NCBI RefSeq assembly: GCF_030247185.1
Contig: NC_080571.1
Span: 144,289,691 to 144,353,690, forward strand
Reading direction: 5' to 3'
Length of the DNA stretch: 64,000 nucleotides
From: Malaya genurostris
Taxonomy: Eukaryota; Arthropoda; Insecta; Diptera; Culicidae
The notes under the pieces are model-generated. The model had not been told where the DNA came from, searched no databases, and worked only from the letters and a program-made list of their open reading frames with translations. The position numbers and the translations under genes were made by a program. Of this stretch, positions 45,817-56,098 are shown in pieces. Position 1 is the first letter of the stretch. Each line of letters starts with the position of its first letter.

Positions 45817-47120
45817 TACAGGGTCCGGCACTCGAAGTGTAACCAACTTCAGACCGCTCGCGCAGCTGACGCACGGGCATCAGCTCTCTAGAGATTTGCT
45901 AAATGACAGTTCGGAGTTGTATTGTTTACAAGCGCAAGAAAGCATTTTGCCAAAAGTGAACGCGAAAAAAAAATCAGTGATGGATTTAAAACGTAATAGT
46001 GTGATTGCTTTATATTTAGATGGAAAATCACAACCAGCGATTGTTCGTGAGCTCAAACACCTTAAAGTGAATAAAGTTTTTGTTTGTCGCACCATAACTC
46101 GTTACAATAATACTGGTAGCATCGCAAAACGTCATGGAGGTGGTCATCAAAAGACTGCAACGTCACGTGAGATGGTTCAAAAAGTGAAGAAGCGACTTGA
46201 ACGAAACCCTCGACGAAGTGCCAATCGAATGGCAAAAGAACTGGAAATATCCGACCGCAGCATCCGCTGCATACTGAAAAATGATCTGAAGGTCAAGCCT
46301 TACAAGATCCAAAAGGCGCATGATCTCACACCGAAGCAGCAACAAGTAAGACTTGAGAGAGCGAAGGAGTTGCTTCGTTTGGCCGAAAGCGGTCAATTTC
46401 CGAACATTGTATTTTTCCAATTGAGCAATTCGTAAACTCTCAAAACGATAGGGTTTACTTGACCGACCGTTCATACGAGAATTTGAGTCATCGATTGGCC
46501 ACCAGGAGGCAGCACCCGCAACAGATAATGGTTTGGGCCGCTGTAACCGCAGATGGGCGTTCTCCAATCGTTTTCATCGAGCCTAGCGTCAAGGTAAATG
46601 CGACATATTATCGGGAAAGTATTCTGGAGGTTGCTTTGAAGCCGTGGGCAGACAAACATTTCGGTGGCAGACAATGGACGTTTCAGCAGGACTCGGCACC
46701 GTCTCACAAAGCTCGAGTGAACCAAGAATGGCTGAAAAACAATGTTCCGAACTTCATCACGTCCACACAATGGCTCTCGAATTCACCAAATACGAATCCA
46801 ATAGATTATTCTCTTTGGGCCATTTTGGAGAGCAAAGTTCGAACTAAAAGATACACCAGTCTCGAGGCACTGAAAAAAGTTATTGTCCGCGATTGGGCCA
46901 AAATACCTGCAAGTCACATTCGGCAGCTTGCGATTCGTTTTTTGACCGTCTCAAGACCATAGTCAAGGCAAAAGGTGGTCATATCGAGCAAAAGTGAATT
47001 GATTCTGAATTTTGAATTATTTTCACACATTTTGTACTTTGAATTAAGTAAAAGTAATTTTCCAAACTGAATTTATGGCCTTTTTAATAATTGGTTACAC
47101 TTCGAGGGCCGGACCCTGTA
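45817..47120 (+). mobile_element. maT-type (DD37D) Tc1/mariner-superfamily element
   Basis: The element is 45819-47118 (1,300 bp) between TA target duplications (45817-45818 and 47119-47120). TIRs of about 28 bp start CAGGGTCCGGCACTCGAAGT on the left and CAGGGTCCGGCCCTCGAAGT on the right, with about two mismatches. It interrupts the C-terminal end of the non-LTR relic that follows. Structure complete, transposase broken. Confidence 0.9.
45980..46962 (+). pseudogene. maT DD37D transposase, first catalytic Asp deleted
   Basis: First part to 46435: helix-turn-helix DNA-binding domains (MDLKRNSVIALYLDGKSQPA, then RSANRMAKELEISDRSIRCI). A small deletion near 46412 removes the expected DEK block with the first Asp and shifts the frame. 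The second part has RRQHPQQIMVWAAVTADGRS, FQQDSAPSH (second Asp), and SNSPNTNPIDYSLWAILESK. By my count 37 residues separate the second Asp from the Asp of NPID, hence DD37D. The frame from 46459 ends at 46962. Start chosen at MDLKRN; an upstream in-frame ATG exists at 45896. Confidence 0.85.
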
Positions 47121-49120
47121 AATAGATAAGGAATCACGGAACAATCGCTTTATTGTATTTCGGGATAGATGAAAATCAAAACCATCGGAGCAACTATTAA
47201 ATAAACGACACATACTAGAAAAAGGCTCATTATACCCGTAGTTGATTCTAGCAGCGGGAATTCTAAGAAACGGGTGTGAACGAAGACTGCGAAGATGAAT
47301 GTCGAAATTGACCAACCGTAAGAGATCAGCACAATCGATACGCGATTGAATTAAGTCCGCTATGAAAACGGCCTTGTGAACATTCCTTCGAACAGACAGC
47401 AGATCCTAGTCAATAAGGCGGCAGCGATCCACGTAGCTTGGAAGGTGACCAAACAATATATGCATACTCGAGGATTGACCGGACCAGTGCACAATGAAGG
47501 GCTTTTAAGCAGTGTATGTTACAAAAACTTTTAGCAATTCGAAACATAAAACCATATGAGATTTTCTAAGCCTTTGAAGTTACGTAATCGACGTGGTTCT
47601 TGAAATCAAGTTTGCTGTCTAAGATTACTCCTAAGTCTTTCACAAACGATTCACGTTTGAGAATGCTTTGCGAGAGGTTGTAGTCATACAAAATTACTGA
47701 GCGCTTTCGGGTGAAGGATATGACGGAACATTTGGAGGCATTCAGTACCAACCTGCACAGATAAAAATATTTTGTGAATTTACATCTATTTTCATGCACA
47801 TATTTGGAGCAGGTAATTAAACATAAAATTACTTAACAATTCTGTACGTTTCAATACAATTTAATCGCAAAATAAGCGTTAATTGAAAGATACAGTTATA
47901 TTCATTGAAAATTCAATGCAATTCAATTTAGTTTTGCATCGATGAAGGTTTTCAATCAAAATTTCGATTCAACCCATGTCTATTCCATGTTACTATTGAT
48001 TTACATCTCGTGTAAATTTCATTATTTCTTTCTGTGTGTTGACATGACACCATTTTGCGAAGGCATCAAGTTGAGCTTGTAGAAAGCAAGCGTCATCTAG
48101 ACCATTCATCAGATGATATAGTTTGAAATCATCAGCGAATGATAGCTTGAAACATTTTACAGTGAAGTTGAGATCGTTGAGATAGGGTAGTCCTAAATGA
48201 CTTCCTTGAGGAACTCCAGAACTAACAGCAAATGGTATTGTTATCCTGTTTCCTATTTTCACAGACATCTCACGACCAGTTAGATATGACTGCATCCATT
48301 TCAGTAGAGCACCATTAAAGCCAAGCCTGTCAAGTTTGGCTATTGCTATTTGATGATGTATTTTATCAAACGCTGCCGTGAAATCAGTGTAAATTGCGTC
48401 GACCTGCTTGCGTGATTGTAGGGAACGGATGATAAATGAAGTGAAGGATACTGAATTTGTAGATGTTGATCGTTTAGGCATGAATCCGTGTTGCGTTTCA
48501 GATATGTAGTCGTTGCAATTGTGGGTTAAAAAGTCAAGAATATTTTTTTCAAATAACTTTGAGACAGCGCAAAGTGAAGCAATTCCGCGATAGTTAGTTA
48601 TGGATTTGTTTCCTTTTTTAAACACTGGGAAGATATGTGATTTCTTCCAGAAATCGGGGAATACTCCCGACTCAAGAGATGCGTTGAAAACTATTATCAG
48701 TGGCGTTAGGAGACTGTTCAGGCATCTTTTCAATACTATTGAAGGAATATCATCAGGTCCAGCGATAGTGGAACATTTCAACCTGGAACAAGCCGTATTA
48801 ATCATGATCGTTGTGATACGAGGGTGAGGTCCAATAGGGGAACGACGAGGAACGTTAATGACTGCTTCGGATACCTGATCGCTGTTGAGGATTTCTTTAG
48901 AGAAAACGCTACTGAAATGCCTTCTAAATAGATTACAGGTATCGACTAGGGTTGATGACTGAAGTTTACCGAGTGCCATATGAGTTGGTAATCCAATTTC
49001 CTTACGCTGTTCGTTAACGTGATTCCAAAAGCTTTTAGGGTTATTTTTAAAATTTCGTTGCACACGAAGTAAATAAGCGTGATGCAAAATTTTGTTTAGT
49101 CGTTTATAGCTACTACTAAG
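47121..49120 (-). pseudogene. non-LTR RT relic split by maT and a MITE
   Basis: Minus strand. FWNHVNEQRKEIGLPTH linker, GPDDIPSIVLKRC (RT0), NYRGIASLCAVSKLFEK (RT1), QHGFMPKRSTSTN (RT2), YTDFTAAFDKIHHQ (RT3), GVPQGSHLGLPYLNDL (RT4, a few residues deleted), FADDFKLYH (RT5, near 48130). After WCHVN a 280-bp insertion intervenes, then RLVLNASKCSVISFTRKRS and DLGVILDSKLDFKNHVDYV. The C-terminal end (NYGYNEPFSSMCRLF, near 47230) runs into the maT right TIR. Related to the RTs at 11 kb and 17.5 kb. 5'-truncated near 49120. Confidence 0.8.
47756..48037. repeat. about 280-bp MITE inside the RT relic
   Basis: Outer ends are inverted: CACAGATAAAAATATTTTGT on the left, and on the right, read inward, CACAGAAAGAAATAATGAAA; both go on to AATTTACA...GATGTAAA-type sequence. 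RT codons flank it directly (WCHVN | RLVLN). A 2-bp duplication is possible but not certain. Confidence 0.55.
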
Positions 49121-49640
49121 ATAAATATATACGCTCAGGTTGCGCTATCATTCGCTCGTAAAGCCTCATTTGTATTGGATTTTAAACCTGAATTCTAAAA
49201 CAACACTTTGGAACCAAATTCAACCTTAAATTTGTTTAAATTCAGATTAGGCATGCTAGAATTAAATTTAGGAATTTGGGTTCTGAACAAAAATTTGGAA
49301 CTGGATTCAGTGCTTCAAGTCAGGTTCGGAACTCATGTTTAGTATTCAGTTCGAGAATTACATTTGGATCTCGAATTGTGAAAAAGGGTTTAGTCCAGAA
49401 TTCTGAAACTAAATTAATGAACTGAAGCGAAGTAGTAAAAGTTGTACAATTCACACAATCAATCAAGTAAATAAAGTTTCTACATAGTTTCCAGTATCCA
49501 TAGCTGTAAAAGTGAATAAAATGAATTCTAATAAACTTGTTGAAGTAGAACGCCATGTTACTTCGGGGTTAGGATTTTTTACTTGCTATATCATTTCTCC
49601 ATTATTTTTTTTTAAAACAATTTTGGAATGCACGAGATAA
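49121..49640. repeat. Rep-A-like internal sequence, degenerate
   Basis: Wording such as TTTGGAACTGGATTCAGTGC, TCAGGTTCGGAACTCATG and AGTCCAGAATTCTGAAACT resembles the GAATTCTGGAATTAGGAACT part of Rep-A modules. GTTGTACAATTCACACAATC also matches Rep-A's left region (inverted). No termini. Confidence 0.4.
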
Positions 49641-50600
49641 TGGCAATCCTTAGATATTTACTTATGTCTTATTTTGAGCTCGATTTAAAGATAGGTACTA
49701 AGTAGGATGATTTCCATATTTCTGGAAATATTCCTGTTCTTAGAGATAAGTTGAAGAGATGGTGTAATGGTGTTGTGTTCCGTCCGGTCCAGGTCCCTTC
49801 ACTGTGTTGAGGTTTTCCAATGCAGTGAATATTTCTTGCTTTGATAATTGATTGACCCTGTCATTAGAAAGCTGCTGTAGGAAGGAAAAGTAGTCATGTT
49901 CGCGGTCTGTCTCGGCATATGAGGAACATATTTCATGGAAAAAATATTGAAAATTTCAGGGCTATTATTTCCAGTGGCTCCGTCTAGGTTCATTTGGGAA
50001 AAAAGGTTTTATTTCTTCAGTTTTGTTTAAAAATAGCTAACAAAAATTTTTGGATGCTCTTTGGTTTCACTTTCAACTTTAAGATTATATTCTTCGTATG
50101 CTGAATTGATTGCTATTTTCAGGTCATTTCAAATGTCGAGGTAGTTTTGTAGATTGATAGCACTCGAGGTACCTTCGGGAATTTTGAATAATTAGATAGA
50201 ATTTTTCCACTTCTTCATTGACGTTTCCTTCTATACTCAGTATTTTTTGCCAGTTGGGTTGGAAAACTCTGACGATAAAAATTTAACTTCTTCCGTAATT
50301 TGGTAAATTTTGTTTTATGATCAGACTACTTGTGTCAGCTTCGATTCGTGTTTCAAATTCGTCAAGTAAAATGGCAGTGCATTTTTCGATTGAAGACTGC
50401 GCATAAATTGCCAATGCGTTACTTGATTTACCCAAATCTTCAGTAGGAGACTCAGGCATACTTATGGCTTCTGATAGTTTTGCGGTGATATTTTATTTTC
50501 AGTTGAAGTATTTATGTCGCTTATTTTGGTGAGTTCCGTTCGAATGTCGGTCAATAATGACTTGATATGATTGAATGATTCGTTCGACATGGTCGTGGTT
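49641..50600 (-). pseudogene. non-LTR retrotransposon relic, pre-RT region
   Basis: Minus strand with many stops: SETKEHPKIF (near 50060), MNLDGATGNNSPEIFNIFSM (near 49990), then a GPGPDG-type RT0 (near 49790) and SLRTGIFPEIWK-like text (near 49720). The sequence ends before the catalytic RT. Family unresolved (jockey-like). Confidence 0.55.
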
Positions 50601-50642
50601 TTCAAATACCGAATAAGGGCCCGATTCGAATTCGACTGGACC

Positions 50643-50873
50643 CTAATACTTTCCGTTAATTTTTGCTGTGGGCGTATCCTTCAGATTGAATTGTTTGGAA
50701 TAGTCCTCCTGACATTCAATGCGTAAAAGGAGCATGAATGTGCGTAGAACTTCTTCATAATTTCGCTGAACGACAATACTAACGGAAGGAAATTTCCTTC
50801 CGCATGTTTCTATGCAATTCCATAAATAACGATTATCGTTCAGTGCACAGTTGAAAACATCACACTTTGCCAT
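50643..50873 (-). CDS. 76-codon open frame of unknown nature
   Basis: MAKCDVFNCALNDNRYLWNC start, five cysteines, C-terminal KINGKY. I do not recognise it. Position upstream of the non-LTR relic on the same strand suggests a piece of ORF1, but no knuckle or known motif supports that. It may be chance. Confidence 0.2.
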   Translation of the reverse strand: MAKCDVFNCALNDNRYLWNCIETCGRKFPSVSIVVQRNYEEVLRTFMLLLRIECQEDYSKQFNLKDTPTAKINGKY

Positions 50874-50919
50874 ACGCAGTGCATGACAAATTTAGAGTTG
50901 ACATAAGAAAAACCTGTTT

Positions 50920-52000
50920 TAATACACCTAGTGATGTAATGATTACTTTCTCGTATGATTCATTATCACCTACATATTACAGCAGAAGCTCATAAAAATA
51001 CTACAAATTTACTAGCCAAATTAATGAATTGGTAACATATGAAAAAAATATTCTTAAATCTGACATTTTTACTCTAAGCACCCTACCTCCAGGGATGGAA
51101 AACGAACGAAAATTGGGATTTTCTAATGGTAGCTTAAGACTTTTCAGTTGAATCTAAGGCAGCGAAAATAGATTCAGCCATATTCAACAAAAATGTTTGG
51201 CATTATTTTCACATTTTTGGTGCATATCAGCCTATACTTTCGGAACCGGAAGTCAGATATAAATGAAATACAGGAAATTTTTATGGAACCGCAAGACCTT
51301 TCATTTGAATTTAAGTATGTTAAAATCGGTTGAACCATCTCAGAGAAAAATAAGTGATATTATTTTCACATTTTTGGTGCATATCATCTTTTATTCCGGA
51401 ACCAGATCTAAATGAAATTCAGGAACTTTGTATGGGATTGTAAACCTTTCATTTGAATCTAAGTACGTGAAAATCGGTTCATCCATTCATCCATCTCTGA
51501 GTGTGACATCATTTTAACATTTTTGGTGTATCACCTTGTAATTCCGGAACCGGAAGTCGGTTCCAAATGAAATTCAGGAACTTTGTATGGGACCATAGGC
51601 CTCCTTAAAATTTAAGTTTGTGAAAATCGGCTCTGAGAAAATTGAGTAAAATTTTTTTACAAAATTCTTATGACCCTATAATTCCGGAACTAAAAACCAG
51701 ATCTAAATGGAATCCATGAGCTTTATCTGGGACCATCAAACCTTTCATTTGAATCTGAGTTAGTGAAAATCGGTTAAAATCATCTCTAAAAAATTTAGTG
51801 ATATTATAACAGCGAGTGACATTATCCACATTTCTGGTGCATATCACCCTCTCACTCCGGATCCGGATGTCGGATCCAAATGAAATTCAGGAACTTTTTA
51901 TAGGACCGCAGGACCTTTCTTTTGCATCTGAGTTTGTGAAAATCGGTTCAGCCATCTCTGAGAAAATTGAGTAATATTATTTTCCACATACAAACTCACA
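50920..52000 (-). repeat. Rep-B copy with six ~155-bp tandem units
   Basis: Starts AAAACCTGTTTTAATACACC. Then units of 150-158 bp (TTGGTGCATATCA words at 51217, 51374, 51532 and 51834), each with TCCGGAACCGGAAGTCGG, GACCTTTCATTTGAATCT and GTGAAAATCGGTTCA. The best-kept array of this family here; shows that the Rep-B body is itself tandem. Confidence 0.7.
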
Positions 52001-52431
52001 CATACGTAATAATACGCGTAATAATGTTTTCGCGTAGAACAGTGAACTGAATTTCGAATGTTACACTCTAATTGTATATGTCAAATAAAGTTCGTTGTAT
52101 CTTCCAACCTATATAACAACTGGTTGTAATTTTTGTCGTGAATGCGACTTACTTTACTATGGGCGCCATTTCAAAATTTACCCTGTATAAAAATGGGCAA
52201 AACTTTATCGCGAATATCTCTTGATGTACTTAATGCTACAACATAATTTTTTCTACAAGCTATCGGAACGATGTGATCAGGAATTTGTGATTAAATTTTC
52301 AACAGCGTGAGATAACCATAAATAAATGGAAAACAAAGGAAATAATGAGAAAAATTCATCACACTTGCTTGCCTTTTTCGCACCCGGACGACGGTTTTGA
52401 GATAGTCAAGCAAATATCAGTTCCGGTTTGC

Positions 52432-52440
52432 TATATAAAA
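52432..52440 (+). promoter_or_regulatory. TATA-type block upstream of a stem-loop, Rep-A copy 5
   Basis: TATATAAAA followed by TGCATAGCACCGACT; the same block occurs, on minus, in copies 1-3 (near 1045, 10480 and 22365). Distance to the stem-loop is about 70 bp here but about 30 bp in copies 1 and 2. Confidence 0.35.
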
Positions 52441-52509
52441 TGCATAGCACCGACTCAGAAGAGACTCAAACTTAACACGTCACTCTCCATCACAAACGCC
52501 TTCATAAGA

Positions 52510-52525
52510 GGTTCTTTTCAGAACC
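52510..52525 (+). terminator. perfect histone-type 3' stem-loop, Rep-A copy 5
   Basis: GGTTCTTTTCAGAACC then ACCATTATTTTA: 6-bp perfect stem, TTTC loop and ACCA flank as in metazoan replication-dependent histone mRNAs. No purine-rich histone downstream element is obvious. Confidence 0.6.
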
Positions 52526-53082
52526 ACCATTATTTTATTATAAAGAACTGGTAATTTCGTAACATTTAGTTGTATGTCAGAATGTTTAATGTAACTAATC
52601 TGTACCTCAGTTTGAGTGTATCGTTTCAAATTCAAGTGGTGAAAAAGAGAAGAGCTTGCACAATTCACACAATCGATCAACTAATTGATATTCGGAAGTA
52701 TAAAAAAAGAGTGTCAGTTTCATTCGTATTCTTGACATTCAGTAATACCTCTGACACCACCAGTTCTTTTGTCGTGAATACGACTTACTTTACTATGGGG
52801 TGCCTTTTCAAAATTAGCCATATGGAAGAATGGGCAGAACTTAATCGTGAATATCTCGACTTGTATTAATGGTAGCAACATAATTCTTTCACCATTTCAT
52901 CAAAAAGATGATCAGGAATTTAGGATAATATTTTGAACAATGTGAGATAACTACAAACAACTCAAAAATTAAGTTTTCTCAAAATTTGAAAATAATGCGG
53001 AAAACTCTTTACTTTCGCTTGGATTTTTCGCGCAAGGACGACGATTTTGAGGCAGTCAGGCACATATCTTCAACTGAATGCG

Positions 53083-53090
53083 TATAAAAG
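53083..53090 (+). promoter_or_regulatory. TATA box before the 122-bp array
   Basis: GCGTATAAAAGGGAAACC, about 70 bp before the first repeat unit; the cleanest version of the Rep-A promoter-like block. Followed by AATCGATCATTTCTTTTCGT. Function not tested. Confidence 0.4.
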
Positions 53091-53154
53091 GGAAACCGTG
53101 GTCGAAAATCGATCATTTCTTTTCGTGCGTTCGGTGGAAGCAGACGTCGTGGGA

Positions 53155-54240
53155 GTTGAACCATCAACCAGCAGCGACGGAGAGTGCACCTTTTGCGTGG
53201 TTAAAACCTCAAACGCTCAGGTAGCAACTCTCATTCGCTTGCTGGCCATCAAGGCGAGAAGACTGCCACCGCGAGAGTTAAACCATCAACCAGCAGCGAC
53301 GGAGAATGCACCTTTTGCGTGGTTACAACCTCAAACGCTCAGGTAGCAACTCTCATTCGCTTGCTGGCCATCAAGGCGAGAAGACTGCCATTGCGAGAGT
53401 TAAACCATCAACCAGCAGCGACGGAGAGTGCACCTTTTGCGTGGTTAAAACCTCAAACGCTCAGGTAGCAACTCTCATTCGCTTGCTGGCCATGAAGGCG
53501 AGAAGACTGCCACCGCGAGAGTTGAACCATCAACCAGCAGCGACGGAGAGTGCACCTTTTGCGTGGTTAAAACCTCAAACGCTCAGGTAGCAACTCTCAT
53601 TCGCTTGCTGGCCATCAAGGCGAGAAGACTGCCACCGCGAGAGTTAAACCATCAACCAGCAGCGACGGAGAATGCACCTTTTGCGTGGTTACAACCTCAA
53701 ACGCTCAGGTAGCAACTCTCATTCGCTTGCTGGCCATCAAGGCGAGAAGACTGCCATTGCGAGAGTTAAACCATCAACCAGCAGCGACGGAGAGTGCACC
53801 TTTTGCGTGGTTAAAACCTCAAACGCTCAGGTAGCAACTCTCATTCGCTTGCTGGCCATGAAGGCGAGAAGACTGCCACCGCGAGAGTTAAACCATCAAC
53901 CAGCAGCGACGGAGAATGCACCTTTTGCGTGGTTAAAACCTCAAACGCTCAGGTAGCAACTCTCATTCGCTTGCTGGCCATCAAGGCGAGAAGACTGCCA
54001 TTGCGAGAGTTAAACCATCAACCAGCAGCGACGGAGAGTGCACCTTTTGCGTGGTTAAGACCTCAAACGCTCAGGTAGCAACTATCATTCGCTTGCTGGC
54101 CATCAAGGCGAGAAGACTGCCACCGCGAGAGTTAAACCATCAACCAGCAGCGACGGAGAGTGCACTTTTTGCGTGGTTAAAACCTCAAACGCTCAGGTAG
54201 CAACTCTCATTCGCTTGCTGGCCATCAAGGCGAGAAGAAT
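53155..54240 (+). repeat. 122-bp minisatellite, ~8.9 copies, with 366-bp higher order
   Basis: Units start at 53155, 53277, 53399, 53521, 53643, 53765, 53887, 54009 and 54131, every 122 bp, with GTTRAACCATCAACCAGCAG at each start. A three-unit (366-bp) higher-order pattern is visible from shared variants (CATTGCGAGAG and CATGAAGGCG) at 53306-53590 and 53672-53956. Divergence between units is very low, so the expansion is recent. Open frames across it are by-products. Confidence 0.92.
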
Positions 54241-54698
54241 GACCTCGGTGGATGAGTTAGCCATCGAAGGATACGATCGCTGAAAGAAGGGGCCATTTTG
54301 CAGACAACTGTTTCAAAAATGATTTAACTGTCAGATCCATAAATAGACTTTTAAAAGGATCAGAAATATTGAGGGTGGTAAAAACCCAGTCCACAACATC
54401 AGAGAATTTTATGAGCCTAGCTCCCAGCTGGTTCTCTGTTGGGTTTTCAGGGGAACTTGGGAATTTTGGTGTCCCGGGAAGTGGTGAGAATTCCTTCTCA
54501 GAATTGAGTTTTCCGAGACTTTTTTCTTCGGAGCTTTGTCTTCATTTCCTCTAAAAAAAAATTTGGAGGCCCATCAGAAGGCAACTTCGAACCCTTACTT
54601 GGGAACTTATGAGAGAGTAGTACAGCTATAAAGGACCACCGAAGATATACCCTATAATGAGTCGTCAGACTCTCTCTCGTCAGTTGACAAGCAGGTAT
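54241..54698 (-). pseudogene. I-clade ORF1 C-terminal relic
   Basis: Parallels 27480-27960 of the full-length I element: TTAGCCATCGAAGGA (ORF1 stop/ORF2 start), GGGGCCATTTTGCAG, then a Pro/Ser/Lys-rich C-terminus. It carries deletions and stops, and is truncated on both sides (Rep-A array on the left, LTR on the right). Confidence 0.7.
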
Positions 54699-56083
54699 TG
54701 TTACGTATCGTTTTGTATCACACTACTGGTGGCTGCTTTTCAGCACCGAACCACCAGTTCAGGGTCGCTTACCTTGTTGGTCTCCTGGACAATCTTCACT
54801 TCACTATTTTTTTGGGGCGGACTTTTCTTCCCACCTGTGGTCACTGAGCGAATCGTTTGCGGCGGAAACAAGTTACACACAAAACAAAATGGACGACACA
54901 GCTCGTATATAAAAAGACCGCACAATTTTAATCTTAGGCACTATATTTTGTACTGAAAAACAATAGAACATTAGACTTTTACTTGCGCAAGTTTATTTGG
55001 TCGAGATTCTCTACTCGACACTACGTTGCGGCCGTGATGCTCGTTGGTCGACTTGGTGGTACTGGCGACGTCTGCAGGGTGGCACTTGCTTCAGGGGCGA
55101 TGACACAGCTACAAGATGACCAGGTGAAGCTGCAACTCGGCCTGTCTGTAGCGGAGGCCTTCGTTCCGAGGGTAATACCCGGAGAGTGGTACTGCACGTA
55201 CTATTTTCTTCGTTTCACCGAAAAGGCACACACGTCGGGCTAACAGCAAGCGAACTTAACCGGTCTAGTGCACTTGTCCCGAATCAAACGTTCGTGGGAT
55301 ACCTCGGTACTAAATACTGATCCCTTTGGATCCACTTATACCAGAATTCTAATAACGGAACGAAACGGATTGTCACTTTTGGTGGGTGACACGCTGCTGC
55401 AACCTTCACTCTACCGGGTCAACAAAATACTAGCTCCCGCTCAAGGGTTTTCCCGCGGTTTTATCGGCTTGCTGTCCATTTTCCATCCCAATCCCACCGC
55501 CACTTTCAAAGCAGGCCACCCCGCATTTTATGCTGCGATGATGACGATGATGACAGTGTGTAGACAGATGACGGTTACAATGATTTATCGTTTTTTTTCT
55601 GGTTGGTGTCTTGGTTAGTGTTTGAACCTACTACACTTGTTTCCATTTATTATATAAATATGTAATATGGTTTGATGTATGAATGGTATTGAACAATAAC
55701 AAAGATATATATAAATTAATGAATATAAATAAATGAATATTTTTGAATAAATAATATATAGTTTAATAATAAATATGTAGTAAATAAATGTGAATAAAGA
55801 AATTTTGAATAAATAAATAAATAAATATGTTGATAAATAAATAAATAAATAGAATAAATAATTAAACAAGACCCTACTTATGACACTAACCATTGCTATT
55901 GAGCAGCACTTAAACGTGACTCAAACATGTAAACACGGAGTATGAACGCGATTGACGTTTAAATTCTACTCAGACATTTACTGACAATGAAATAAACAAA
56001 AATATACAATATTTGAAAAATATATACGAGCTGGACTCAGTGACCAAAGGAACAACATTGTGACCAAAGAATAACAGGTCACA
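54699..56083 (-). repeat. 3' LTR of a minus-strand LTR element
   Basis: About 1,385 bp. On the minus strand it starts TGTGACCTGTTATTC and ends CGATACGTAACA (TG..CA), directly after a GGGGAAAAT polypurine stretch. A direct copy is at 59155 onward. Contains A/T-rich (ATAA)n-type sequence at 55690-55865. I see no gene in it; open stretches near 54983 and 55268 are not conserved in frame in the other LTR. Confidence 0.75.
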
Positions 56084-56098
56084 ATTTTCCCCGACTCG
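56084..56098 (-). promoter_or_regulatory. polypurine tract of the LTR element
   Basis: Minus strand CGAGTCGGGGAAAAT directly precedes the 3' LTR start TGTGACC. Position and purine content fit the plus-strand DNA primer of reverse transcription. Confidence 0.5.

Larger units (their letters stand above)
52131..52766 (-). repeat. Rep-A copy 5, short form
   Basis: 636 bp from TTTTGTCGTGAATGCGACTT to CTCTGACACCACCAGTTC. It lacks the minisatellite and most modules. It keeps a TATA block (52432-52440) and, 70 bp on, a perfect histone-type stem-loop. Directly abuts copy 6. Confidence 0.75.
52767..54240 (-). repeat. Rep-A copy 6, truncated in its minisatellite
   Basis: From TTTTGTCGTGAATACGACTT through the GGCACATATCTTCAACTG block and TATA (53083-53090) into a long 122-bp array. 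The left terminal half of Rep-A is missing; at 54241 the sequence switches to an I-clade ORF1 relic. Confidence 0.75.

Noticed and set aside
53047..53956. Three related ~95-residue frames with SDGECTFCVVKT
   Set aside because: Frames created by the 122-bp repeat; the period is not a multiple of three, so no single repeated protein results.
53155..54240. CRISPR-like array
   Set aside because: Whole units are repeated without unique spacers, and the sequence is eukaryotic.
54983..55618. Frames in the LTR (86 and 116 codons)
   Set aside because: The homologous frames in the other LTR (59500-60061) are shifted or broken, so no selection for coding is apparent.
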